A stretch of DNA of 64,000 nucleotides from Bacteroidales bacterium (lineage in GTDB: Bacteria; Bacteroidota; Bacteroidia; Bacteroidales; UBA932), in the NCBI GenBank assembly GCA_023667095.1, contig JAMPAT010000015.1, positions 1-64,000 of the forward strand, read 5' to 3'. Made by a program: the position numbers and the translations under genes. Under the pieces are notes generated by a model. The model saw only the letters and a list, made by a program, of their open reading frames with translations. It searched no databases and had not been told where the DNA came from. This document shows positions 33,400-40,695 of this stretch, one piece after another (within the stretch, counting starts at the first letter, position 1; every line of letters begins with the position of its first letter).

Positions 33400-35876
33400 T
33401 TATGGCAAGTAGATTCCGATTTATTGCAGCTATTGTAATCTTGTTGTCAACTGCTGGGTGTAAAATCTTTCCGGCAGAGTTTCCACTTGAACGGGCATTG
33501 AAGTTGGCTGGGAGCAATCGGGAGGAATTGGAGAAAGTGCTTGACAGATATAGTAAAGTTCCTGGAGACAGCCTTAAATACAGAGCTGCAGTTTTCCTGA
33601 TAGAGAATATGCCTTATTATTCGTACTATGAAGGGACTCAGCTTAATCATTTCCTGGAGTATTTTCCATTATTGTATGAGGTGAGGAAACAAAATTTCGG
33701 GCCTTCTGTTGCTGTGGACTCAATAAAGAGACAATATGGCTATTTAGACAGGAAATCTCTTGACTATAAAAATGACATTGCCCATGTCGACTCAGCATAT
33801 CTATATGACAACATAGAACAAGCCTTTAAGGTCTGGACTGAACAGCCTTGGGGCAAGAATGTCGCATTTAAAGACTTCTGTGAATATATCCTGCCATATC
33901 GAATTGGAGATGAGGTGCTTCCTCTTTGGAGAGAAAAATACTATTCTGAATATAACCATATTCTTGATAATTTACGTAACAGCGATGGAAACGGAAAAGA
34001 GAGCCCGATAATGGCAGCATTATGTATTTCTGATTCTTTGCTTCAGCCAGGACAACTATATTTCACGTCAGTCGCCCCAGCGGAGCTCCCACATGCAGGT
34101 CCGGACGCCGTGGAATCAAGAAGTGGATCATGTAAAGAATTATCTGATTTTGTAATTTATGTCTGTCGTGCCCTAGGTATACCATGTGCCATAGATTTTA
34201 TGCCAATAAGAGGAGATGATAATGTTGGACATTTCTGGGTGTCATTCTGGGATGAGAACGGTGAATTATATTGCCAGGAATTTTCTGACAAAGTGGAAAA
34301 GGTAAACGGTTCTAAATTATGGCACGACAGTAAGACAAAGGTCTATCGGAAAACATTCGGTATAAATAATACCATATATAAGGACTTTTTACATACAGAT
34401 GACATTGCTGATTTGTTTAAGGAACCATGTATAATTGATGTTACTGAGCAATACGCATCAGGCTATATTGACAAGTTGCAGATTCCTGAGACTGAAATAT
34501 ATCCAGGGAAACGGCCTGAGGTCATATATCTATGCCTTAGCTCATGGATGTCATGGGTGCCGGTTGACTATTCACTATGGAAAGATGATGATGTTATATT
34601 CAAGAATATTGACAAAGGCGCCATAATGAGAGTCGCATCATTAAAAGACGGGAAGATGCGTTTCTGGACCGATCCTTTCTATGTCGATGATAGTCACATG
34701 TTACATTTCTATCGTTCTGATGGAAAGAAGAATGATCTTGTTTTATATTCTAAATTTCCGTTGTCTTTTGAGAATCATTTGAGGGAGCGTGTAGCCGGTG
34801 GTGTCTTTGAGGGAAGCAACGATCCGCTTTTCATATTAAAAGATACTTTATATGTGATAGACGCCTTGCCCGACAGACTATATACATCTGTTTTACCAGA
34901 CCAGGGCACAAAGTATCAATATGTCCGTTATTATGGACCGGGAAATGGATTTTGTAACATTGCGGAGATTGGATTTTATGGAATTGACGGGGAAAAATTG
35001 ACTGGAAATATCATCGGTACAACTGACTGCAGCGGCAATGATGGTACACATGAATATAGAAACGCCTTTGACGGCAAGACCTGGACTTCATTTGACTATA
35101 TGGAACCCTCTGGAGGATGGACAGGAATGTGTTTTAGTGCGCCAGTCCAGATAGGCAAAATAATATATACACCACGTAATACAGATAATTATATTCGCCC
35201 TGGCGATGATTATGAACTGTTTTATTGTGATACTCTCTGGCATTCAGCAGGTACGAAAAAGGCAAGTTCCGATTCCCTTGTATTTAATGATGTGCCACAA
35301 AATGTGTTGTATTTATTGAAAAATCATACACGAGGCATTCAGGAAAGAATTTTTACATATGAAAACAATGTGCAGGTATGGAATAGACAACGTACAGGAA
35401 AATGCCTGTCAATCGCTGATTCCAATTTTTTGAAGCTGTCCATTGCCAGAATGTCATACGAAGAGGAATGGTCCGGACATTATATCTTCACATATCCAGG
35501 AGAAGCGTGGATGGCTCCAGACTATGATGATTCTGCATGGAGATATGGTATTGCTGCATTCGGAACATCTGATCAAAGAAGTGTACGGACAAGATTTAAA
35601 ACCAATGATATCTGGGTACGCCGCTACGTTGAATTTGATCCTGATGAAATAAAAGGGAAAAGGATAATTCTGAGATACTCACATGATGATGTATTCCAGT
35701 TATATATAAATGGGATAGAAGTTGTGCAGACAGGGCTTGAGTGGAGAAATGATGTTGAACTTGAAATACCTGACAATGTGATTTCCACAATGATGTCCGG
35801 ACATACAGTGATAGCCGCCCATTGTCGGAACACATACGGAGGAGCATTGGTGGATTTTGGAATATACCTTGATTGA
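33396..35876 (+). CDS. Transglutaminase-like lipoprotein, long form
   Basis: 826 residues. Lipoprotein signal ends LLSTAGC. Residues 22-65 match the other copy (AGSNREELEKVLDRY; DSLKYRAAVFLIENM). The transglutaminase triad is clear: SRSGSCKELSDFVIYVCRALG (Cys), DDNVGHFWVSFWD (His), LYCQEFSD (Asp). A discoidin-like beta segment holds AFDGKTWTSFDY and ends ERIFTYENNVQVW, as in the shorter copy. A 140-residue extension absent from that copy looks like a galactose-binding jelly roll (PDYDDSAWRYGIAAFG; IILRYSHDDVFQLYINGIEV), usual in exported glycosidases. Co-translated with the preceding propeller gene. Confidence 0.75.
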   Translation: MIMASRFRFIAAIVILLSTAGCKIFPAEFPLERALKLAGSNREELEKVLDRYSKVPGDSLKYRAAVFLIENMPYYSYYEGTQLNHFLEYFPLLYEVRKQNFGPSVAVDSIKRQYGYLDRKSLDYKNDIAHVDSAYLYDNIEQAFKVWTEQPWGKNVAFKDFCEYILPYRIGDEVLPLWREKYYSEYNHILDNLRNSDGNGKESPIMAALCISDSLLQPGQLYFTSVAPAELPHAGPDAVESRSGSCKELSDFVIYVCRALGIPCAIDFMPIRGDDNVGHFWVSFWDENGELYCQEFSDKVEKVNGSKLWHDSKTKVYRKTFGINNTIYKDFLHTDDIADLFKEPCIIDVTEQYASGYIDKLQIPETEIYPGKRPEVIYLCLSSWMSWVPVDYSLWKDDDVIFKNIDKGAIMRVASLKDGKMRFWTDPFYVDDSHMLHFYRSDGKKNDLVLYSKFPLSFENHLRERVAGGVFEGSNDPLFILKDTLYVIDALPDRLYTSVLPDQGTKYQYVRYYGPGNGFCNIAEIGFYGIDGEKLTGNIIGTTDCSGNDGTHEYRNAFDGKTWTSFDYMEPSGGWTGMCFSAPVQIGKIIYTPRNTDNYIRPGDDYELFYCDTLWHSAGTKKASSDSLVFNDVPQNVLYLLKNHTRGIQERIFTYENNVQVWNRQRTGKCLSIADSNFLKLSIARMSYEEEWSGHYIFTYPGEAWMAPDYDDSAWRYGIAAFGTSDQRSVRTRFKTNDIWVRRYVEFDPDEIKGKRIILRYSHDDVFQLYINGIEVVQTGLEWRNDVELEIPDNVISTMMSGHTVIAAHCRNTYGGALVDFGIYLD

Positions 35877-35899
35877 ATATTTCGAATTTAACTGCGATC

Positions 35900-36063
35900 A
35901 TGAAGAAAAGACACTTGATTGTTATATCACAGTTTTTGATCCTGTCTTCGTGGGCAATCCAGTGGCGATCCAGGACCTTTGTACGTTGTTTGAAAAGGCC
36001 TTAACCAATCTTGTATGGAATTACGGTAAGTATGAAAATAATTATTACCGTACAATGGAATAA
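35900..36063 (+). pseudogene. Deletion relic of a thioredoxin-like lipoprotein gene
   Basis: From the ATG at 35900 one frame gives a signal-like start (MKKRHLIVISQFLILSSWAI). Another frame over the same and following bases gives PVFVGNPVAIQDLCTLFEKA then LTNLVWNYGKYENN, matching the C-terminus of the protein at 37739-38320 (PVFVGSPEASNDLWELFGKA). The middle with the CxxC is gone. So a second copy of the thioredoxin-like gene once followed the transglutaminase-like gene. The rest of the 411-base gap is the leader of peptide 9. Confidence 0.7.
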
Positions 36064-36126
36064 ATCAATAAGTGTATATGGACAGGCATTCTATCTGACA
36101 ATCACACAAATTTATTGCAAAAGATC

Positions 36127-36287
36127 TTGTACATGTCATAATAATTCATAAATTTGCATCAGACAAGTACTTAACCATGATTAATGCAATTCTGGCCTGA
36201 ACAAATGTAATTAGATTTCAAGTCCGGAATCGGAATAATTTCAAGTCGCTTACATACCATATATTTTAATTTAATAACACTAAACTT
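36127..36287 (+). promoter_or_regulatory. Second-type peptide leader, copy 2
   Basis: TTG (36127-36129), 19 bases, TAAATTTG (36149-36156), then a long leader closely similar to that of peptide 7 (CATCAGACAAGTACTTAACC; GATTTCAAGTCCGGA; TTTAATAACACTAAAC). Confidence 0.65.
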
Positions 36288-36542
36288 ATGAGAAAGAAAT
36301 TTCTTGTTGCTGTAGGAGCTGCCATTGTGACAGCCGCGGTTTCAGTTTTCGTTTACGTCAACAACGAAAAGGACTCAATGGATGACCTTTTCTTTGCCAA
36401 TGTCGAGGCATTGGCAAGAGGGGAAGAATCATTAGGAAAATTTTGTGTAAAAAACGGAAAACCAGGCACAGTGAAACGCCACGACTGCAAAAGTTGCCGT
36501 ATGGATAGCTTTGATCCTTTTAGTTACGCATATTGCAAATAA
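36288..36542 (+). CDS. NVEALA peptide 9 (CxxC subtype)
   Basis: 84 residues. Leader MRKKFLVAVGAAIVTAAVS, then KDSMDDLFFANVEALA ending at residue 43. The core starts RGEESLGKFC and has HDCKSCRMD and a final AYCK, the layout of peptides 5 and 6. Basic core (many Lys/Arg). Eleven bases to the next gene. Confidence 0.85.
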   Translation: MRKKFLVAVGAAIVTAAVSVFVYVNNEKDSMDDLFFANVEALARGEESLGKFCVKNGKPGTVKRHDCKSCRMDSFDPFSYAYCK

Positions 36543-36553
36543 TCATTCTTTAG

Positions 36554-37624
36554 ATGAAAAAGAGTATATATTACTTTTTATTTGTAATATTGACCATTTC
36601 CTGCACTTCAACTAATGTTTTAGAAGGAGTGCATGTGGAATTAAAGAAGCCTGTCACAGTCCTGCATATGGACTGTGATTCTTCTTTCATTCCCGATTTT
36701 CCGCAGACTTTAAACTGTGTTGGAGTCAGCATAGTCAATGATTCTATCCTGCTGCTTAGGGAACAGAAAAGAGAAAGCAACGACCTGCACTTATACAAAG
36801 CATATTCCTTACCTGACTTCTCCTACCTTGGAGAATATTTTATGTATGGCCGTGGCCCTGGAGAATACCTCTCCCCTGATTTAGGCGGAATATGTAATTT
36901 GCGTGACATGGATAATAGATGCGAGTATGTCTTTGACATTATGCAGAACAAATCTTATGCATTTGACTTTGTCAAATCCACAGAAACAGGACGTGACATT
37001 TCATATCCTATTTCGGAATTGCCGGATGAGACTTTGTATGCGTACCCGTTTTGCGACACCCTGCAGTTCATAATGAACATGGCGGATAAAAGTTTGCATG
37101 CACATATATCAAACCAAGATGGTTCAAACGTACAGACTACCAAGATGTACCCAGGCCTTGTTTCAATGAATAATTATTCGCAATTCAGCAACGCTGTCGC
37201 AATCAATAATGAGCGAGGAATTATAGCCTTGATGATGACATATCTGCCTCAGCTCAATATTTTGAATCCCATGACAGGTGATATAAAGTCATTTGCTGTG
37301 GATAAGGCATATAAAGACTGGAAGAGAATAATCAACATATCAAGTCTGAAAGCAATAATGAATACATCGATGTACTACACATGCGCAAATTCAGCATCCA
37401 GTCACATCATTGCAGTATACAGGAACGTGTCTCCCGGCAACCTTAAGGACTCGAATAAAGGCTCACATATCCATATATTCGACTGGGATGGAGAGTTCCT
37501 ATATGATATAGAGTTGAATGAAATGCTTGGTGCAACGGCATTCGATCCGCAAAGAAAACATCTGTACACCAATGACGCCTTGACAGACGAAATCTACAGA
37601 TACGACCTCTCCGGACTGATATGA
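36554..37624 (+). CDS. TolB-like propeller lipoprotein paired with peptide 9
   Basis: 356 residues. Lipobox FVILTISC. Marks of the CxxC-peptide subfamily: KKPVTVLHMDCDSSF, YKAYSLPDFSYLG, MYGRGPGEYL (about residue 99), VDKAYKDWKRI, HIHIFDWDGEFLYDIELNEM, YRYDLSGLI. A fragment of a near-identical gene lies at 29992-30090. Last propeller gene of the array. Confidence 0.82.
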   Translation: MKKSIYYFLFVILTISCTSTNVLEGVHVELKKPVTVLHMDCDSSFIPDFPQTLNCVGVSIVNDSILLLREQKRESNDLHLYKAYSLPDFSYLGEYFMYGRGPGEYLSPDLGGICNLRDMDNRCEYVFDIMQNKSYAFDFVKSTETGRDISYPISELPDETLYAYPFCDTLQFIMNMADKSLHAHISNQDGSNVQTTKMYPGLVSMNNYSQFSNAVAINNERGIIALMMTYLPQLNILNPMTGDIKSFAVDKAYKDWKRIINISSLKAIMNTSMYYTCANSASSHIIAVYRNVSPGNLKDSNKGSHIHIFDWDGEFLYDIELNEMLGATAFDPQRKHLYTNDALTDEIYRYDLSGLI

Positions 37625-37638
37625 TTTTTCATCAAGAC

Positions 37639-37671
37639 TTAGGGTATTTCACTGTTGAAGCAGTCTTGATA
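37639..37671 (+). promoter_or_regulatory. Shared array promoter motif, copy 7
   Basis: TTAGGGTATTT with CAGTCTTGATA, 19 bases from GGG to CAG, located 68 bases before the thioredoxin-like gene. It ties the export/maturation-type genes to the same control as the peptide units. Confidence 0.6.
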
Positions 37672-37738
37672 AAAATGCAAATAATTATTACAGACACATA
37701 CCGGCAAATAAGACTACAAGATAATCCAAAAACAAGCC

Positions 37739-38320
37739 ATGACAAAACTTGGAAGACTCATAGAGAACATTTCATTATTCCTTGCTGGAATTTTGACGTC
37801 TTCATGCTCCGACAGACAGGTAGCCAATGAGCTGCGCTCATTCAGGAATTCAGAGATAACGACATCTATGGAGCTGGAAAAAGTATGCGGACATGAAATC
37901 ATGCCATGCGTCCTTGAAGAGTGCAGCGCACGGCTGGTAATCTATCACGACACGTCAGCATGCAGCAGCTGCCAGATAAATCACCTCTACGACAAGATTG
38001 ACCTGTATGAGATGGCGGATTCCCTGACGACTTTCGATGTCATGACGGTGTTTTCACCAAGGGAAGAGGAATACGACAACGTAATGAAGGAATTGATGCA
38101 GGTCAATTTCCCCTACCCTGTCTATGTGGACACTTACGGGAAATTCAGGGAAGCCAACGGCTGCATACCGGCAGATGCACGTTTCCATACATTCCTCATA
38201 GGCAGGGACGGCAGGCCGGTCTTCGTAGGAAGCCCGGAGGCAAGCAATGACCTGTGGGAACTGTTCGGAAAGGCCCTGAAAAACCTTGTTGAGCATGACG
38301 GTGAATACAAAAACAATTAG
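37739..38320 (+). CDS. Thioredoxin-like CxxC lipoprotein
   Basis: 193 residues. Lipobox LAGILTSSC at residue 23. A thioredoxin-type fold is indicated by LVIYHDTSACSSCQINHL (CSSC, about residues 80-83), FDVMTVFSP strand, FPYPVYVDTYGKF (with the usual Pro region) and FLIGRDGRPVFVGSP. Such proteins reduce or form disulfides in exported proteins; here the cysteine-rich cores of the array peptides are obvious candidate substrates (inference). Overlaps the next gene by 26 bases, so the three genes to 40503 form an operon. Confidence 0.75.
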   Translation: MTKLGRLIENISLFLAGILTSSCSDRQVANELRSFRNSEITTSMELEKVCGHEIMPCVLEECSARLVIYHDTSACSSCQINHLYDKIDLYEMADSLTTFDVMTVFSPREEEYDNVMKELMQVNFPYPVYVDTYGKFREANGCIPADARFHTFLIGRDGRPVFVGSPEASNDLWELFGKALKNLVEHDGEYKNN

Positions 38321-39689
38321 ACGGACTGCATTTCTTGTGGCATTTGTCTGCTTCTGCGGCGTGGCTGTCAACGAGGCAGTGCTCGGGCTGAGGCAGATTT
38401 TCGGGCATGAACAATCCGGACATTACCTGTTCGCCATGACCGGCAGCTTCAGGAACCCCGGCCCGTATGGAGGATTCATAGCCATCATGGCCGCTGTCAC
38501 TACCGTATATACGGCAAGGCACTGGAAGGGATTCGCCTTGCTGATACACTCATTCCAAAGTATATCCAGACATGGAAAGAATGCATCCAGATGTATATAT
38601 TGGACAGTTTTCCGCGCAGTTCCGCTAATTTTGGGCATAGCTGCATCGGCACTCTGCATTGTAGTGCTTCCAGCCTCTATGAGCCGTTCGGCATGGCTTG
38701 CCTTTGCAGTCGCCATGACAGTGGCAGGAATTTCAGAATTCGGCCTCTGGAAATGGATTAGACAGAACAGTGTACTTGCTGCGGTCTCAGGAATTGCGGC
38801 CATCAGCATCATCATTGGAATATTTTTCATGAAGAAGGATTCGGCATTGGGGCGGCTGCATATATGGCATATCGAGCTGCTTGCGATGTGTGACAGCCCA
38901 TGGCACGGCACTGGTTCAGGCACTGTGCTCGGGACATACGGCAACAGGCAGGCGGAATATTTTGCAGAAAAGGAAAGAAGCGGGACAGAAATACGGGTCG
39001 CAGGATGCCCTGAATATGCTTTCAACGAATATTTCAGGATTGGGATCGAGCACGGGATTCCTGCAATGCTGGCCACAGTAGCAGTCCTGATTGCAGCCAT
39101 CATTTTCATGCTCAAGATAAAATCAGTCTTTGCCTACGGCCTGACGGCATTTGCCGTTTTTGCATTTTTCTCATATCCGCTAAGTGCCCTCGCGGAATCA
39201 GGGCACTCTGATGAGGAATGGCGTGATGTCAAATATCTGTCAGCCACGGAGCAATACGATGAAGCAGCTGAGGAATACGGAAAACTTTACGGCAAATGGC
39301 ACAGTGACTACAGATTCATGTATGAATACGGATATGCCCTGCACAAGGCCGGGAGATATTCCCAAAGCAATGCCATACTCGCTGAAGGTGCCGGAATTTC
39401 TTCCGACCCGATGTTCCACAATATAATGGGAAAGAACTATGAGGCACTTGGAGAGTTCTGCAGGGCTGAGGAGGAATACCTGCTTGCGCATTACATGGTT
39501 CCGTGCCGGATTTATCCGCTTGTCCTGCTGATGGAGATGAAGGCCGGGCTTGGGCGTCATGAAGAGGCAGCGGAGATTGGCCGGAGAATACTTGACATGC
39601 CGGTCAACCGGAAGAACCGTACAATGGCCGGACTTGTGGAAAGGGCGCGTGCAACCCTGCTGTCAATGGAACCTTTAATGCTGGATTGA
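38295..39689 (+). CDS. O-antigen-ligase-like membrane protein with C-terminal helical repeats
   Basis: 464 residues from the ATG at 38295 (TVNTKTIRR before the first membrane segment). About nine hydrophobic segments up to residue 300, with the family loop motif MTGSFRNPGPYGGFIA (about 43-58). The C-terminal 160 residues are a soluble TPR-like repeat region (YGYALHKAGRYSQSNAIL; GKNYEALGEFCRAEEEYLLA). The Wzy/WaaL-type fold joins glycans to acceptors or polymerises them. In this operon, with a thioredoxin-like protein and a signal peptidase, its acceptor could be a peptide or lipoprotein (inference). A paralogue lies at 54499-56061. Confidence 0.72.
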   Translation: MTVNTKTIRRTAFLVAFVCFCGVAVNEAVLGLRQIFGHEQSGHYLFAMTGSFRNPGPYGGFIAIMAAVTTVYTARHWKGFALLIHSFQSISRHGKNASRCIYWTVFRAVPLILGIAASALCIVVLPASMSRSAWLAFAVAMTVAGISEFGLWKWIRQNSVLAAVSGIAAISIIIGIFFMKKDSALGRLHIWHIELLAMCDSPWHGTGSGTVLGTYGNRQAEYFAEKERSGTEIRVAGCPEYAFNEYFRIGIEHGIPAMLATVAVLIAAIIFMLKIKSVFAYGLTAFAVFAFFSYPLSALAESGHSDEEWRDVKYLSATEQYDEAAEEYGKLYGKWHSDYRFMYEYGYALHKAGRYSQSNAILAEGAGISSDPMFHNIMGKNYEALGEFCRAEEEYLLAHYMVPCRIYPLVLLMEMKAGLGRHEEAAEIGRRILDMPVNRKNRTMAGLVERARATLLSMEPLMLD

Positions 39690-39705
39690 ATTTAATGTTT
39701 TGTAA

Positions 39706-40503
39706 ATGAGACGTATAGGAAAGATATTCGTGTGGCTTGCATTTACTGTATCCGTGCTCGCAATTATGCATTATGCCGGACGTGCCCTGGTCTGTGACTC
39801 ATTCCTTGTCGGAGGAGATTCGATGGAGCCGACCCTGCACCGCGGGGAGAGGGTGTATGTCAACAAGCTGGTCCTCGGGGCACGTATATACAGGAACTTT
39901 GACTTTTCTCGTCCGGACCTCGATTGTTTCAGGATGCCCGGGTTCGGTCGCCTGGAACCTGGCGACATCGCGGTATTCAATTACCCGTATGCAAGGAGCA
40001 AGGATACGGTCTCGTTTAAAATCAATTATGTATATGTCAAGAGGTGCATCGGCACTCCAGGAGATTCGGTCAGCATAGTGGACGGATACTGGAAAAACAG
40101 CAGGTACGATGGCGCAATCGGTGCGGTAGAGATGCAGAGATGCCTCTCGGAAACTCCCGACTCTGTCCTGGTAGCCCAAGGAGTCGTGATGAATGCATTC
40201 CAGGTTGACAAGTCAAGGGGATGGACAATCCGTAACTTCGGTCCATGCCATGTCCCCCGCAAGGGTGATTGCGTGGAATTGACAAAGGACAGCTACAGGC
40301 AATACCGCAGGCTTATCCAATATGAGACCGGATTCCGCCCGGAAGTCATTGACGGTAAGGTCTGTGTTGGCGGCAATCCGGCAGAAACATACACATTCCG
40401 GCACAGCTATTATTTTTTCGGTGGCGACAATGTCCTGAATTCAAGGGACAGCCGCTATTTCGGCCTTGTCCCGGAGGAATATGTTGTCGGAGCTTTATTG
40501 TAA
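39706..40503 (+). CDS. Signal peptidase I (S26 family)
   Basis: 265 residues. One N-terminal membrane segment (about 7-27), then the catalytic Ser in GGDSMEPTLHRGERV (about 37-51) and catalytic Lys in YVKRCIGTPGDSV (about 110-122). The C-terminal GGDNVLNSRDSRYFG box is complete. It cuts AxA sites of exported proteins. It directly follows the O-antigen-ligase-like gene, 16 bases away. All nine array leaders end in ALA, so a dedicated peptidase for these peptides is plausible; a general housekeeping role cannot be excluded. Confidence 0.85.
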   Translation: MRRIGKIFVWLAFTVSVLAIMHYAGRALVCDSFLVGGDSMEPTLHRGERVYVNKLVLGARIYRNFDFSRPDLDCFRMPGFGRLEPGDIAVFNYPYARSKDTVSFKINYVYVKRCIGTPGDSVSIVDGYWKNSRYDGAIGAVEMQRCLSETPDSVLVAQGVVMNAFQVDKSRGWTIRNFGPCHVPRKGDCVELTKDSYRQYRRLIQYETGFRPEVIDGKVCVGGNPAETYTFRHSYYFFGGDNVLNSRDSRYFGLVPEEYVVGALL

Positions 40504-40553
40504 ATGGATTCCGTATGGAACTATATATAATTCATTGACTTGATTTTATTCTA

Positions 40554-40631
40554 ATGAAAAAGAAATTTTTCTTGGGTGGATGTGCCGTTGCCCATGTCCT
40601 GGCAATCCTTTCCGTGTCTGTGGCATTGTAA
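40554..40631 (+). CDS. Possible 25-residue hydrophobic peptide
   Basis: ATG at 40554 opens MKKKFFLGGCAVAHVLAIL and ends SVSVAL-TAA. The basic start plus hydrophobic run resembles the first 25 residues of the NVEALA leaders (MRKKFLVAVGAAIVTAAVSV), without the NVEALA part or a core. It could be a truncated array relic or a small membrane peptide. Short, so uncertain. Confidence 0.3.
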   Translation: MKKKFFLGGCAVAHVLAILSVSVAL

Positions 40632-40695
40632 TCCATGAACTTAATTACTGATAAGTATAAAGAAAGCTACTGAAATTTAACTATCTTTGTAAGAT

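Noticed and set aside
36571-38371. Minus-strand frames opposite the last propeller and thioredoxin-like genes
   Set aside because: Antisense shadows; the plus-strand genes have signals and family motifs.
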